A DNA stretch of 64,000 nt from Actinoalloteichus hymeniacidonis (GCF_014203365.1 NZ_JACHIS010000001.1:5332001-5396000); one strand, 5' to 3'. Counted from the stretch's first letter, positions 18,524 through 28,238 are shown. Made by a program: numbers and translations. The notes: generated from the letters alone by a model not told the origin.

Positions 18524-18548
18524 GGCAACCACTCATACGTGGTTTGCC
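18524..18548. promoter_or_regulatory. Second inverted repeat upstream of lpqY
   Basis: GGCAACCAC (18524-18532) and GTGGTTTGCC (18539-18548) form an inverted repeat with one bulged base and a six-base spacer. It lies between the lpqY promoter region and the end of the leftward stress-protein gene, so it may be a regulatory site or a weak terminator for that gene. Only the symmetry is certain. Confidence 0.35.
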
Positions 18549-18603
18549 CGGGGCTGCCGCCAGCCTGTTACCAAACCGGCGCGGTGGGAAAGGGAGCGGC
18601 GAG

Positions 18604-19131
18604 TCAGGAAGAGGTGTGTCGTGGCCCCATCGCGAGGCGGGCGAGGATGTCGCGGCCCTTCTCGGCATGCCTCGGTTGGCACAACACGTCATACCGACCG
18701 GCGACCAGCTGGCTGGCCGAGACGAAGTCACGCCTGCCCCTGGACGAGGCGTAGGTGGCTGCGGCGAAGAGGATGCCGAACAGCACACCGGTGGCAAGAC
18801 CGACCAGGATCGGGCCGATCACGAAACCCTCCGGGCTGCTGAACAGGCTCAGCAGAACACCGACGAAGAGACCGAACCAGGCACCCGAGGCAGCCCCGCC
18901 GCCGATGACCTTGCCCCAGGACAGCTTGCCGGTCACCCGCTCCACCAGCATCAGGTCGACACCGACGATGGTGACCTCCTGGACGGGGAAGTCGCCATCG
19001 GCGAGGTGATCCACCGCCCGCTGCGCCTCCTCGTAGGTGGCATAGGACCCGATGGGCCACCCGGTGGGAGGCGTTGGCAATCTTGGCGCTCCCGGGGCTC
19101 CGCCACCGGTACCGCCGAACGGACTTGTCAC
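18604..19131 (-). CDS. General-stress-protein (YflT-like) membrane protein, Rv1234-like
   Basis: The 175-residue protein has a Gly/Pro-rich N-terminus, a short ferredoxin-like domain (SYATYEEAQRAVDHLAD then VTIVGVDL) matching the YflT or general stress protein 17M domain, and two transmembrane helices at about residues 80-125. GTG at 19131 has GGAGGGGAG five to six bases upstream. It occupies the position of Rv1234 beside the lpqY operon. The function is unknown; the domain is associated with stress responses in Bacillus. Confidence 0.82.
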   Translation of the reverse strand: MTSPFGGTGGGAPGAPRLPTPPTGWPIGSYATYEEAQRAVDHLADGDFPVQEVTIVGVDLMLVERVTGKLSWGKVIGGGAASGAWFGLFVGVLLSLFSSPEGFVIGPILVGLATGVLFGILFAAATYASSRGRRDFVSASQLVAGRYDVLCQPRHAEKGRDILARLAMGPRHTSS

Positions 19132-19349
19132 CGTTACTCCCCTCCGCGAATGAAGAACCTGCATCCTGCCAACGATCGGCACGCCTGAGGGTTCCGCCCC
19201 TGGCAAAAAGACGAATCAGACACAGCCATGATCCATCCTGTCTACCTGCTCGACCACTCCATGGCGCGTCGTCCCTCTTCCAGATCATCGGTGATGACCC
19301 GACCGGGTTGTCCGACGAGTCGAATCCCTCGGGGGTGGAGTCCCGACGA

Positions 19350-20306
19350 TCAGGACTCGGGACGCCAGACGTCCGTTCTGGACAGACCGGCCGCCCGGCC
19401 CTTGGCTGCGATCACCAGGGCCATCTTCCTGGAAGCCTCGTCGATCATCTCCGAACCGAGCATCACGGCACCGCGAGCGCCGCCCTCGACGGACGTGTGC
19501 CATTCGTAGGCGTCGAGGATGTTCTCGGCGTGGGAGTAGTCGGCCTGGCTCGGTGCGAACACCTCGTTGACGGCGTCGATCTGGCCGGGGTGCAGCACCC
19601 ATTTCCCGTCGAAGCCCAGCGCCGCGGAACTCGATGCGACCCGGCGAAGTCCGTCGACGTCGCGGATCTGCAGGTAGGGACCGTCGATCGCCTGGATGCC
19701 CGCCGATCTGGCCGCCACCAGCAGCCGCATCAATACATAGTGGTAGGCGTCCCCCCGGTCGTAGCCCGGCGGCTGCTCGCCCACCACGAGGCTGCGCATG
19801 TTGATGGACGCCATGAAGTCGGCCGGGCCGAAGACCAACGCCTCCAGCCGGGGAGACGAGCAGGCCAGTTCGTCGGCGGCGACGAGCCCTCGCGCGCTCT
19901 CGATCTGCGCTTCGATGCCGATGCGCCCCACCTCGAGTCCGTTGGCCTGCTCGATCTGGGTCAGCAGGACATCCAGCCATCTGACCTGCTCGGCGGATTC
20001 GGCCTTGGGCAGCAACAGGCAGTCCAGTTGGGCACCGGCGCCTTCGACGACCTCGATGACGTCCCGGTAGGCCCATTCGGTCCCGAGGTCGTTGATCCGC
20101 ACGACTCTAGTTCGGCCGTCCCAGCCGCCCTCGTTGAGCGCGGCCACGGCGTTGCGGCGCGCCTGCGGTTTGGCTGGCGGGGCGCAGGCATCCTCCAGAT
20201 CCAGGAAGAACTCGTCGACGGGCAGGCCCCTGGCCTTGTCGATCATCTTCTGGCTGGACCCCGGGACCGCCAGGCAGGAACGGCGGGGACGCAGACGCTG
20301 GACCAC
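19350..20306 (-). CDS. HpcH/HpaI aldolase or CitE-like CoA-ester lyase
   Basis: This 318-residue TIM-barrel enzyme opens with LRPRRSCLAVPGSS and has the metal-site segments FFLDLEDAC, RINDLGTEW, EAQIESARG and FGPADFMAS. It ends with a GKWVLHPGQI segment that contacts the CoA moiety. These motifs fit the stand-alone CitE-like and L-malyl-CoA/beta-methylmalyl-CoA lyases. It cleaves or forms C-C bonds in acyl-CoA thioesters with Mg2+. The exact substrate cannot be decided. GTG with GGAG seven bases upstream supports the start. Stand-alone context argues against a citrate lyase complex. Confidence 0.88.
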   Translation of the reverse strand: MVQRLRPRRSCLAVPGSSQKMIDKARGLPVDEFFLDLEDACAPPAKPQARRNAVAALNEGGWDGRTRVVRINDLGTEWAYRDVIEVVEGAGAQLDCLLLPKAESAEQVRWLDVLLTQIEQANGLEVGRIGIEAQIESARGLVAADELACSSPRLEALVFGPADFMASINMRSLVVGEQPPGYDRGDAYHYVLMRLLVAARSAGIQAIDGPYLQIRDVDGLRRVASSSAALGFDGKWVLHPGQIDAVNEVFAPSQADYSHAENILDAYEWHTSVEGGARGAVMLGSEMIDEASRKMALVIAAKGRAAGLSRTDVWRPES

Positions 20307-20538
20307 GGTGAACTCCGCTCGATCAGGCAGGATCCGTCCCCGGCGATGCTATGAGGCGCTCCAGGACCACGGCGCGGCGGGCGCGGCGCGGGCTCGGTCG
20401 AGCGCATCGAAGGTCCCCATCCGAGAACCCCGGGCAGGACAGCACCCGGTGGGCGGCAGGGCAGGAGACACCGCGGTGGGCAGGATCCAAAGCCGAAGGC
20501 ACCAGTGGTTACCCAGCGCTACCAACGGCAGCGGCCAT

Positions 20539-21027
20539 TCAGGTGTCGACGCCGCCACTTGGTGTTGGAATTTTTCCGTCCGCTAATTTCGCACAGGTTT
20601 CCCCGAGGACGTCTAACTGATACTCGGCCAACTGGGAGCTGAAATACCGGACGACTCCGGTCAGATGAGTTTCGGTCGCCTCCCGCAGCCTTTCCAGACC
20701 ATGCGGCGTGAGTACCGCCATTACTCCCCTTCCATCCGTATCGACGCGACTCCGACGAACCAGTCCAGCACGTTCCAGCCGGTCAACGAGCCTGGTGACG
20801 CCGGATCGCGAAAGCAATACAGCATCTGCCAACTCCGTCATCCGAAGCCGGTAATCGACGGACTCCGCCAATTGGAGTAGTACGTCGTATGCGGCCAGCG
20901 ACAGTCGTTGTTCCGCTATCAAATCCGCTTCCAACGAACGGGTGACTCTGGCGTGAGCCCGCAGGAACGAGCGCCAAGCCGTCATCTCTCCGTCGGTTGG
21001 TAATCGGGCAAGATCGGTATCCGCCAC
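20539..21027 (-). CDS. MarR-family transcriptional regulator
   Basis: The 162-residue protein shows a winged helix-turn-helix (MTELADAVLLSRSGVTRLVDRLERAGLV followed by a wing with RVDTDGRG) flanked by dimerisation helices, the usual MarR arrangement. It probably represses genes in response to a small phenolic or oxidative ligand. It is divergent from mrp across 200 bases and lies upstream of the citE-like gene on the same strand, with 232 bases between them. The GTG start lacks a clear ribosome-binding site. Confidence 0.9.
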   Translation of the reverse strand: MADTDLARLPTDGEMTAWRSFLRAHARVTRSLEADLIAEQRLSLAAYDVLLQLAESVDYRLRMTELADAVLLSRSGVTRLVDRLERAGLVRRSRVDTDGRGVMAVLTPHGLERLREATETHLTGVVRYFSSQLAEYQLDVLGETCAKLADGKIPTPSGGVDT

Positions 21028-21227
21028 AGAAGTCGATGTTACTCACCGCGTCCGCCCGAGTGCACGAAATTGGACAGAAAGATCGTCGTCCGACTCGACC
21101 GACACTGCCTCGCGCAGGATGCGGCCGGTATGGGCACCGACCGGCACGAGGGTGGCGAGACCGCTTCCGACCAGCCCGTAGCATGGGGCGCAGAGTCAAT
21201 CCCGTACCGGAAGGTCGGTGCTCAAGC

Positions 21228-22382
21228 GTGACCACAGTTCAGCCCGCAGACACAACACCCTCGGCGGCATCGGTACAGGAGGCACTGGCCCGGGTCAACG
21301 ATCCGGAGATCCACCGGCCCATCACCGAGTTGGGGATGGTGAAGGACGTCGCCATCGCCGACGACGGCGTCGTCACCGTGGCGATCTACCTGACCGTCGC
21401 GGGATGTCCCATGCGGGATCGAATCACCAAGGACGTCACCACAGCCGTGAGCGCCCTACCGGGCGTCCGCGAGGTGCTCGTGGAACTCGACGTCATGAAC
21501 GACGAGCAGCGCACCGAGCTGCGGCGCAGCCTGCGTGGCGATGCGGGCGAACCCCGCATCCCCTTCGCCGAGCCGGGGTCGCTGACCCGTGTCTACTGCG
21601 TGGCCTCCGGTAAGGGTGGCGTCGGCAAGTCCAGTGTGACCGTGAACCTCGCCGTGGCGATGGCCGAACGCGGGCTCTCGGTGGGCGTGGTCGATGCCGA
21701 CATCTACGGCCACTCGATCCCCCGGATGCTCGGCGCGGGCGGCAAGCCCACCAAGGTCGAGTCGATGATCATGCCGCCGCAGTCCCATGGCGTGAAGCTC
21801 ATCTCCATCGGCATGTTCACCCCCGGCAACGCACCCGTGGTGTGGCGGGGACCGATGCTGCATCGGGCGCTCCAGCAGTTCCTCTCGGATGTCTTCTGGG
21901 GCGACCTGGACGTCCTGCTGCTCGACCTCCCGCCCGGTACCGGCGACGTCGCCATCTCGGTCGCCCAGCTGGTGCCCAACGCGGAACTGCTCGTGGTCAC
22001 CACCCCGCAGCAGGCCGCCGCCGAGGTCGCCGAGCGGGCGGGCGCGATCGCACTGCAGACCCGGCAGCGGGTGGCGGGCGTGGTGGAGAACATGTCGTGG
22101 ATGGACATGCCCGACGGAACGCGGTTGGACGTCTTCGGCTCCGGTGGCGGCAAGATCGTCGCCGATTCGCTGAGCCGCTCGGTGGGCGCCGAGGTGCCGT
22201 TGCTCGGTCAGGTTCCGCTGGACCAGCGGCTGCGTGAGCAGGGCGATGCAGGCACCCCACTGGTGATCGCGGAGCCGACGGCCCCGGCCTCGGTCGTGCT
22301 CTCCGACATCGCCAAGCGGCTCACCGTGCGCGCCAGGGGCCTGGCGGGCCAGATGCTGTCGGTCACGCCGGTCAAACGCTGA
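21228..22382 (+). CDS. mrp: Mrp/ApbC-type Fe-S cluster carrier ATPase
   Basis: The 384-residue protein combines an N-terminal MIP18 (DUF59) domain (RVNDPEIHRPITELGMV and TVAGCPMRD) with a ParA-like ATPase domain carrying GKGGVGKSS at about residues 128-136 and VVDADIYG. It transfers Fe-S clusters to apoproteins. The GTG start giving MTTVQPAD was chosen because the upstream extension overlaps the MarR gene. It is the homologue of Rv1229c in the same neighbourhood. The CxxC typical of longer Mrp proteins is not present near the C-terminus. Confidence 0.92.
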   Translation: MTTVQPADTTPSAASVQEALARVNDPEIHRPITELGMVKDVAIADDGVVTVAIYLTVAGCPMRDRITKDVTTAVSALPGVREVLVELDVMNDEQRTELRRSLRGDAGEPRIPFAEPGSLTRVYCVASGKGGVGKSSVTVNLAVAMAERGLSVGVVDADIYGHSIPRMLGAGGKPTKVESMIMPPQSHGVKLISIGMFTPGNAPVVWRGPMLHRALQQFLSDVFWGDLDVLLLDLPPGTGDVAISVAQLVPNAELLVVTTPQQAAAEVAERAGAIALQTRQRVAGVVENMSWMDMPDGTRLDVFGSGGGKIVADSLSRSVGAEVPLLGQVPLDQRLREQGDAGTPLVIAEPTAPASVVLSDIAKRLTVRARGLAGQMLSVTPVKR

Positions 22383-22389
22383 ACCACTC

Positions 22390-22427
22390 CGCTCGGGGGT
22401 GCTGGTCGATGGCGGCATCCCCGAGCG
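22390..22427. terminator. Bidirectional hairpin between mrp and tatB
   Basis: The arms 22390-22402 and 22415-22427 pair over 13 bp (CGCTCGGGG with CCCCGAGCG plus four inner pairs, one G-T) around a 12-base loop. The site lies eight bases after the mrp stop and 40 bases before the end of the convergent tatB gene, so it can serve both. Confidence 0.8.
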
Positions 22428-22466
22428 TCGAGGCGTTCCGTCGCGGAGGTGCGGCGGGTCGGCCGA

Positions 22467-22862
22467 TCAGGTGGCGTCCGGATCGATCGGCGGCCGCTCA
22501 CCCGGCTTCAAGGCAGGCTCCACTGGACGCGGTGCCGCCGTCGGCGGCTTACTCGTCGCCGCCGAGCCCGTCGTACCGCTGGCCGGGTCCTCATCGAAGA
22601 ACTTGCGGGCCTGGTTGGTGACCATGCTGCGCGGGTTCATGTTGCGCAGCCCACGGAGATCCTCCAGTGGTTTACGCAGCTCATCGAACTCCGGGCCGAT
22701 CTCGTCACGGAGCTGCTGCCGGGCGCCGGTCGCATAGTCCCGGACCTTGCGAATCGTCCGGCCGAACGATGCGGCCGCAGCAGGCAGCCGCTCGGGACCG
22801 ACGATGAACAACCCCACGATGAGCAGGACGATCAGTTCACCCCAGCCGACGCTGTCGAACAC
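22467..22862 (-). CDS. tatB: Twin-arginine translocase subunit TatB
   Basis: The 131-residue protein begins with a short hydrophobic helix (MFDSVGWGELIVLL), a conserved glycine-proline hinge in FIVGPERLP, then an amphipathic helix and a long Pro/Ala-rich acidic tail. This is the TatA/TatB plan; genomic position after htrA and the length favour TatB, as for Rv1224. It acts in the membrane as the TatC partner that receives folded twin-arginine substrates. GTG is preceded by GGGGGTGG. The gene is the last of the sigE-rseA-htrA-tatB group. Confidence 0.9.
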   Translation of the reverse strand: MFDSVGWGELIVLLIVGLFIVGPERLPAAAASFGRTIRKVRDYATGARQQLRDEIGPEFDELRKPLEDLRGLRNMNPRSMVTNQARKFFDEDPASGTTGSAATSKPPTAAPRPVEPALKPGERPPIDPDAT

Positions 22863-22931
22863 TCGCCACCCCCTCGGACATCGCCGACAGCCTAACCGCA
22901 AATCCGGTTGGAACCGAGAGTCCACCCATCG

Positions 22932-24497
22932 CTAGCTGTCCTCGTCCGACTGCAGGGTCACCGGAATGACCAGGATCTCGTCGCCCCGGACGACCTCCAA
23001 CTCGACCTCGGCACCGATCTGTTGGTTGCGGACCGCCGCAGCAAGCTCGTCGGCGCCGTAGATCTGCTGGTCACCGACTCGGATGATGATGTCCCCCTCA
23101 CCGAGTCCCGCCTGCGCCGCAGAGCTGTCCGCCCGCACGTTGACCACCTGGGCGCCGCTGATCTGGTCGGTGATCACGCTGGTCGAGTTGACCCCGAGAT
23201 CGGGGTGATGGATCTCGCCGCTGCGGATCAGCTCCTCGGCGATCCGTCGGGCCTCGTCCACCGGGATCGCGAACCCGAGACCGATCGAGCCGCCTTCGCC
23301 CTCGCCGGTTCCCGGGGCGGCCCGCATCGACGTGTTGATCCCGATCAAGGAACCGGTCGTGTCGACCAGGGCGCCGCCCGAGTTGCCGTAGTTGATCGCG
23401 GCATCGGTCTGGATCCCATCGAAGATCACCTCGCCGCCGTCGCTCGCCAACGTCCGCACCGGGCGGTCCAGGTAGCTGACGATGCCTTCGGTGACCGTCC
23501 CGGAGTATCCGAGGGGGTTTCCGACCGCGATCACCGAATCCCCGACTTCGAGATCGGCGGACCGCCCCATCGGCAGAACGGTGAGGTTGTCCACCTCGAC
23601 ACGCAGCACCGCGAGATCGGTCCGGGGATCGCGGCCCACGATCTCGGCGGGCGCCCGGCTGCCCTCGTGGAAGATGATGGTGAGGCTCGATTCCGGGTCC
23701 TCCGCCGATGCGGCGATCACATGATCGTTGGTGACGATGAAGCCGCCTTCGTCGATGACCACACCCGAACCCACACCACCCGCCGTGTCCTGCACGGAGA
23801 CCACCGCAGGACGCACTCGGCTCGCAAGCTCGGCCACCGAGCCCGGCTCGCGTTCCACTCCCGGCCGCACCTCGGCCAGTTGGACGTCCGGGCCCCGCAA
23901 CAGGCTGCCGCCCTCGACGGTGATCCTGCCGATCACCCCGCCGAGCAGGCCGATCGCCAGGGCGATGGCCCCGAGCATCAACAACGACCTGGGCTTGACT
24001 CGGCCGCCGAACAGCACCTCGCGGGCGCTCAGGCGGGTGCCCTCCGGCAGCGAGCCCTCGTCCGGCGGCGGAGCCGCCTCCCCACTCGCGACCGCAGGTG
24101 GGCCGAGGACGGCGGTGGCGCTGGGATCCCGCCAGACGGTGTCCCCGGTCGACCAGAAAGCCGGTTCGATCGGTTTCGACAGCTCGGTGGGGTCGCCCCC
24201 CGGGGTGCCGGGCGGGCGTTGCAGGCCGGACTGCGCGCCAGGCTGACGCCCGAATGCCTCGGCGAGAGCCGCAGGCGGCGGTGCGGTGGGCAGCTCCTGC
24301 CTGGCCGCCGACGGGTGTCTGTTCCGCTCGTCGAAGCCCGAACTCACGTCGTCCGGTCGGGCGAAGACCGCCGCCGCAGCCGGATCCACCGGCGGACGCT
24401 CCTGTGGCCGGGGCGCCAGCCTGGGGGCTCCCGAATCGGTCGGGTCCGACTGCGGACGCTCAGGTCCCGACGGCGATGCAGGCGACTGCGAACTCAT
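22932..24497 (-). CDS. htrA: HtrA/DegP-type membrane serine protease with PDZ domain
   Basis: The 521-residue protein has a Pro-rich cytoplasmic region of about 170 residues, one transmembrane helix at about 171-189, a trypsin-like domain with H259 (TNDHVI), D294 (RTDLAVL) and S373 (GNSGGAL), and a C-terminal PDZ domain (GEGDIIIRVGDQ). It degrades or refolds damaged proteins outside the membrane. It lies 148 bases downstream of rseA and 69 bases before tatB, the arrangement of Rv1221-Rv1224. The ATG at 24497 has GGGGA upstream; a longer frame to 24563 is possible. Confidence 0.92.
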   Translation of the reverse strand: MSSQSPASPSGPERPQSDPTDSGAPRLAPRPQERPPVDPAAAAVFARPDDVSSGFDERNRHPSAARQELPTAPPPAALAEAFGRQPGAQSGLQRPPGTPGGDPTELSKPIEPAFWSTGDTVWRDPSATAVLGPPAVASGEAAPPPDEGSLPEGTRLSAREVLFGGRVKPRSLLMLGAIALAIGLLGGVIGRITVEGGSLLRGPDVQLAEVRPGVEREPGSVAELASRVRPAVVSVQDTAGGVGSGVVIDEGGFIVTNDHVIAASAEDPESSLTIIFHEGSRAPAEIVGRDPRTDLAVLRVEVDNLTVLPMGRSADLEVGDSVIAVGNPLGYSGTVTEGIVSYLDRPVRTLASDGGEVIFDGIQTDAAINYGNSGGALVDTTGSLIGINTSMRAAPGTGEGEGGSIGLGFAIPVDEARRIAEELIRSGEIHHPDLGVNSTSVITDQISGAQVVNVRADSSAAQAGLGEGDIIIRVGDQQIYGADELAAAVRNQQIGAEVELEVVRGDEILVIPVTLQSDEDS

Positions 24498-24569
24498 ATT
24501 TCCCCGGGCGGTAGACGACGGGAGGGTTCTCATTCGGACAGCAGGCGGGGACAACGCGCCCACCGCGTC

Positions 24570-24598
24570 AGCTTAAGACTCTCCCAGCGATCGTGAAA
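24570..24598 (-). promoter_or_regulatory. Candidate sigma-70-like promoter for htrA
   Basis: On the minus strand TTTCAC (24598-24593) and TAAGCT (24575-24570) are separated by exactly 17 bases, about 73 bases before the htrA start. TAAGCT fits the actinobacterial TANNNT -10 consensus. This would give htrA expression independent of the upstream sigE-rseA transcript. It is a pattern match only. Confidence 0.32.
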
Positions 24599-24645
24599 TC
24601 GGCGTGGCGAACCGTGCGATCGATACCAGGTGGATGAACGGGCGG

Positions 24646-25506
24646 TCAGTTACCGAGACCGGGCGCAGGCAGCAGTCCCGCACCCAGCGGCGCGACGGGC
24701 GCGGTGTGCGTCGGTCGGGCCGGTGGCACCGCCGTCGGGGGAACCGATGGCGCCGACGCCGCAGGAGCGCCCGCGGAGCCGTTGATCGATTGCGGCACGA
24801 TCTCCGGCGAGGGGGTGTCGGTGGTCTGGGAGGCCACGGGCGCGACGGGATCCGGGGTGGCACCCATGTCGTAGGCCTTCGGCGCCGAAGCGCCGATGCC
24901 TGCACTCGCGCCGCCCACGTTGCTCTCCGCCCCGAAGGTGGCGTTGCCTTGGATGCGCTCCGGTTGTTCGACGGGGATGACCAGTGCCACCGCGCCGAGA
25001 ACCAGGCCGGAGACGACCACGCCCGCGCTGTTGCGCATCCGGCGTTCCATCCCCTTGACGCGCTCCTGGCCCGCCCGGCGACCACCGCCGAGGACACTGT
25101 CGCCCTCGCCCAGTCGGGGGCCGGAGCCCAGCTGTGCCCCGGAGCCGAACGTGGTGGCGCTCGACTGAGCGACGGATCTGGCCGACCGGGAGGTCGATCG
25201 CACGGCGACGAACTGGCCGTCCGAGGTCACCGCCAGCTCATCTGGTCCCGGCGGGAGGTCGGCATGCTGTGGGATGGCGCACAGCGCTTCGAGAAGCCCT
25301 ACCGGCATCATCGGGGCCGCCGCCGAGCGGACCGCCGTCCGCGCCTGTCGTTGGGCGGTGGCCCGCCCGGAACAGGTCGGGCAGCGGGCGAGGTGGCTGA
25401 CTGCGCGGTCGTGTGCGGATGGGGAGAGTTCTCCGTCCACCAACGCGACGAGCGCGTCGAGAGCCAGATGCTGCTCCGGCAGCGCAAAACCGCGCAGTTC
25501 CGTCAT
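24646..25506 (-). CDS. rseA: Zinc-binding anti-sigma factor for SigE
   Basis: The 286-residue protein has an N-terminal anti-sigma domain with the zinc motif H38-x3-C42-x2-C45 (HLARCPTC). A linker and a transmembrane helix at about residues 160-178 follow, then a long Pro/Ala/Thr-rich external tail. It would hold SigE inactive and release it under redox or envelope stress. Its start overlaps the sigE stop by four bases (ATGA), so the two are translationally coupled. Mycobacterial RseA (Rv1222) is shorter and not clearly membrane-spanning; the extra tail here is a difference worth noting. Confidence 0.9.
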   Translation of the reverse strand: MTELRGFALPEQHLALDALVALVDGELSPSAHDRAVSHLARCPTCSGRATAQRQARTAVRSAAAPMMPVGLLEALCAIPQHADLPPGPDELAVTSDGQFVAVRSTSRSARSVAQSSATTFGSGAQLGSGPRLGEGDSVLGGGRRAGQERVKGMERRMRNSAGVVVSGLVLGAVALVIPVEQPERIQGNATFGAESNVGGASAGIGASAPKAYDMGATPDPVAPVASQTTDTPSPEIVPQSINGSAGAPAASAPSVPPTAVPPARPTHTAPVAPLGAGLLPAPGLGN

Positions 25507-26096
25507 ACGGATGCCTCCTGGGCACGCTCACGACGATGCTCAAGGGCGTCCTTCAATGCCTGACGCCCACGATGGATTCTGCTCCGAACTGTACCCAGCT
25601 TCACCCCGAGAGTGGCGCCGATCTCCTCGTAGGAGAGACCTTCGACATCGCACAGCACGACGGCCGCCCGGAACTCCGGCGGCAGCGCATCGAGCGCGGC
25701 CTGGAGATCGGGATCCAGGTGCATCGAGCTGTAGACCTCCTCCGGGCTCGGCCCACCGCCGGGCAGCCGGTCGGTGTCCTCCGGTAGGCCCTCCATGCGC
25801 AGCCGCGCACGCCTGCGAGCCATGTCGAGGAAGAGGTTGGTGGTGATGCGATGCAGCCATCCCTCGAAGGTGCCGGGTTTGTACGAGGCCAGCGAGCGGA
25901 AGACCCTGATGAAGGTCTCTTGGGTCAGATCCTCGGCGTCGTGCTGGTTGCCGGTCAGTCTGAACGCCAGTCGGTACACCCGATCAGCGTGCTGCTGCAC
26001 GACCTCCGCCCAGGTCGGCGGGGTCCATTCGGTCGCCTGGTCATTCGACAGGCTCACCACCGGACCGGCCGTTTCAGTGCTCGAGTGTGCTGGCAT
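25503..26096 (-). CDS. sigE: ECF sigma factor SigE
   Basis: This 197-residue sigma factor has region 2 ([17 protein letters not shown] and [16 protein letters not shown]) and region 4 ([41 protein letters not shown]). The resemblance to mycobacterial SigE (Rv1221) is strong, and the downstream rseA-htrA-tatB order is the same. ATG at 26096 is chosen; AGGAGG lies 14 bases before it, somewhat far. A GTG five codons earlier, or the in-frame ATG at 26222, are alternatives. Mycobacterial sigE also uses several translational starts. It directs envelope-stress transcription. Confidence 0.92.
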   Translation of the reverse strand: MPAHSSTETAGPVVSLSNDQATEWTPPTWAEVVQQHADRVYRLAFRLTGNQHDAEDLTQETFIRVFRSLASYKPGTFEGWLHRITTNLFLDMARRRARLRMEGLPEDTDRLPGGGPSPEEVYSSMHLDPDLQAALDALPPEFRAAVVLCDVEGLSYEEIGATLGVKLGTVRSRIHRGRQALKDALEHRRERAQEASV

Positions 26097-26348
26097 CGTC
26101 GGACAGGACACCTCCTCAGGGCTGTACTTGCCCCTTGTAACGTCGGATCGACCCACGGTGTTCCCGAGTCGCGAGAGAACCCGGTGAGTGGCTTGGGGCC
26201 GTCCCACCTGTTCTGCCTCCATTACTCTGCGCCACCCAGGTGAGACAAGGATGAGAACGTCCTGAGAGCAGCCTGAGAAGCCGGGTGAGGGGCCCCTTTC
26301 TGGCGCGTTCCTCTGTTTTCCAGAGCCACGCCGCTAACCTCCTATCCT

Positions 26349-26999
26349 GTGACACCCGAGACGCCGATCGCCGCAGCAGACGCGGTTCAGGACTACGTTG
26401 CGGCGTACCTCGCGCAAGACGAGGTGTTGGCCGCGGCTCGGACGCGCGGGATCGAACTCGGATGTGCACCCATCAGCCTCGGTACCGGCGCCGCATTGCG
26501 GTTCCTGACCACCGCGTTGCAGGCCAGGGCGGTGGTCGAGGTGGGTACCGGCACCGGTGTGAGCGGGCTGTGCCTGCTGCGCGGCATGGCCCCCGACGGA
26601 GTGCTGACCTCCATCGACGTCGATCCCGAGTACCAGCGGGTCGCCCGGCGGGTGTTCGCCGATGCCGCGCTGCCCTCCGGTCGCACCCGCCTGATCATGG
26701 GACGCGGTCTCGAGGTGCTACCCCGGCTCGCCGATGGCGCCTACGACCTGATGTTCGTCGGCAGCACGATCAGCGACTACCCGCTGTATCTGGAGGAGGC
26801 GCTGCGGTTGCTTCGACCCGGCGGGGTGCTGGTCCTGGACAACATGCTCGATCCGGAACTGCTCGCGGCGGTGGACGACCGCGATCCCGAGGCGCAGGCC
26901 CTGCTCGAGGTCGCCAGGACGGTCCGGTCCGACGAGCGGCTGGCCCCGTTGCTGTTGCCGCTGGGCGATGGGCTTCTGTTGGCCGCCAAGGCACCCTGA
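26349..26999 (+). CDS. SAM-dependent O-methyltransferase (Rv1220c-like)
   Basis: The 216-residue class I methyltransferase has the SAM motif VVEVGTGTGVSGL, the acidic ribose contact SIDVDPEY, and a later VLDNML segment typical of the catechol/caffeoyl-CoA family. Length and absence of other domains fit small bacterial O-methyltransferases. It is divergent from sigE, as Rv1220c is from Rv1221. The acceptor is unknown. The usual metal-binding acidic residue after FVGSTISDY is less canonical, so catechol activity is not assured. Confidence 0.9.
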   Translation: MTPETPIAAADAVQDYVAAYLAQDEVLAAARTRGIELGCAPISLGTGAALRFLTTALQARAVVEVGTGTGVSGLCLLRGMAPDGVLTSIDVDPEYQRVARRVFADAALPSGRTRLIMGRGLEVLPRLADGAYDLMFVGSTISDYPLYLEEALRLLRPGGVLVLDNMLDPELLAAVDDRDPEAQALLEVARTVRSDERLAPLLLPLGDGLLLAAKAP

Positions 27000-27011
27000 T
27001 CGAGCGAGCGC

Positions 27012-28238
27012 TCAGCGTTCGGCGCGGGCGCCCTTGCCGAGTACGACCACTCCGCCGCTGCTGACGGTGTAGGACTCGCGATCTCTGGCGGAGTCGACAC
27101 CGATCGCAGCGCCGGGGCCGATCACCACGTTCTTGTCCAGGATCGCCCGTCGCACCACGGCACCCCGCCCGATCCGCACACCCGGCAACAGCACACTGTC
27201 CTCGACGATCGCACCGTCGTCGACCATCACGTCCGCGCTGACCACCGAGCCTCGGATATCGGCGCCTGAGATGACCGAACCGGGGCCCACCATCGACTCG
27301 CGGGCGGTGCCGTGTTCGATGAACTTGGCGGGCGGCAACGGCGGCGTCGCGGTTCGAATCGGCCACTGCTGGTTGTAGAGATTGAAGACCGGATGGACCG
27401 AGACCAGGTCGCGATGCGCGTCGTAGTAGGCGTCCAATGTCCCCACATCGCGCCAATATCCGTGATCGCGTTCGGTGGAACCCGGTACATGGTTGTCCCC
27501 GAAGTCATACACGGCGGCGAGTCCGCGATCCACCAACATCGGGATGATGTCGCCGCCCATGTCGTGCACCGAATCCGGATCGGCGGCATCGGCACGCAGG
27601 GCATCGAGCAGGACCTCGGTGGAGAAGACGTAATTACCCATGGAGGCGAAAGTGACCTCCGGGTCGTCCGGCACGTGCGGTGGTTCGGCTGGTTTCTCCA
27701 AGAATCGGGTGATCCGGCCCGATGCGTCGGAGTCGATACAGCCGAATGCCTTGGCCTCGTTGCGCGGAACCCGGATGCCTGCCACCGTGACGCCCGCGCC
27801 GGATTCGATGTGTTGTCGAACCATCTGTTCGGGATCCATCCGGTACACGTGATCGGCACCGAAAACGACGATGTGGTCCGGATGCTCGTCGTAGACGAGG
27901 TTCAGGCTCTGATAGATCGCGTCGGCGCTGCCCGTGTACCAGCGGGGACCGAGTCGCTGCTGCGCCGGAACCGGGGTGATGTAGTCGCCGAGCACGCCGG
28001 AGAGTCGCCAGGTGGTGGAGATGTGTCGGTCCAGCGAGTGCGATTTGTACTGGGTGAGTACGCAGAGCCGCACATAACCGGCGTTCACCAGGTTCGACAA
28101 CACGAAGTCGACGAGCCGGTAATTACCTCCGAACGGCACCGCGGGCTTCGCCCGGTCTGCGGTCAAGGGCCACAGTCGTTTGCCCTCACCGCCTGCGAGC
28201 ACGATCCCGAGTACGCTCGGCTGCGCTTTCACGATCAC
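27012..28238 (-). CDS. glgC: Glucose-1-phosphate adenylyltransferase (ADP-glucose pyrophosphorylase)
   Basis: The 408-residue enzyme has the nucleotidyltransferase signature [23 protein letters not shown] at its start, [11 protein letters not shown], and a left-handed beta-helix C-terminus. It makes ADP-glucose from glucose-1-phosphate and ATP. The adjacent divergent glgA uses that product. Only 12 bases separate its stop from that of the convergent methyltransferase gene. Mycobacterial glgC (Rv1213) and glgA (Rv1212c) have the same divergent pairing. Confidence 0.94.
   Translation of the reverse strand: MIVKAQPSVLGIVLAGGEGKRLWPLTADRAKPAVPFGGNYRLVDFVLSNLVNAGYVRLCVLTQYKSHSLDRHISTTWRLSGVLGDYITPVPAQQRLGPRWYTGSADAIYQSLNLVYDEHPDHIVVFGADHVYRMDPEQMVRQHIESGAGVTVAGIRVPRNEAKAFGCIDSDASGRITRFLEKPAEPPHVPDDPEVTFASMGNYVFSTEVLLDALRADAADPDSVHDMGGDIIPMLVDRGLAAVYDFGDNHVPGSTERDHGYWRDVGTLDAYYDAHRDLVSVHPVFNLYNQQWPIRTATPPLPPAKFIEHGTARESMVGPGSVISGADIRGSVVSADVMVDDGAIVEDSVLLPGVRIGRGAVVRRAILDKNVVIGPGAAIGVDSARDRESYTVSSGGVVVLGKGARAER

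Noticed and set aside
27340-27370. GGTTCGAATC resembling a tRNA T-arm
   Set aside because: It lies inside the conserved glgC coding sequence and no acceptor or anticodon stem can be drawn around it.
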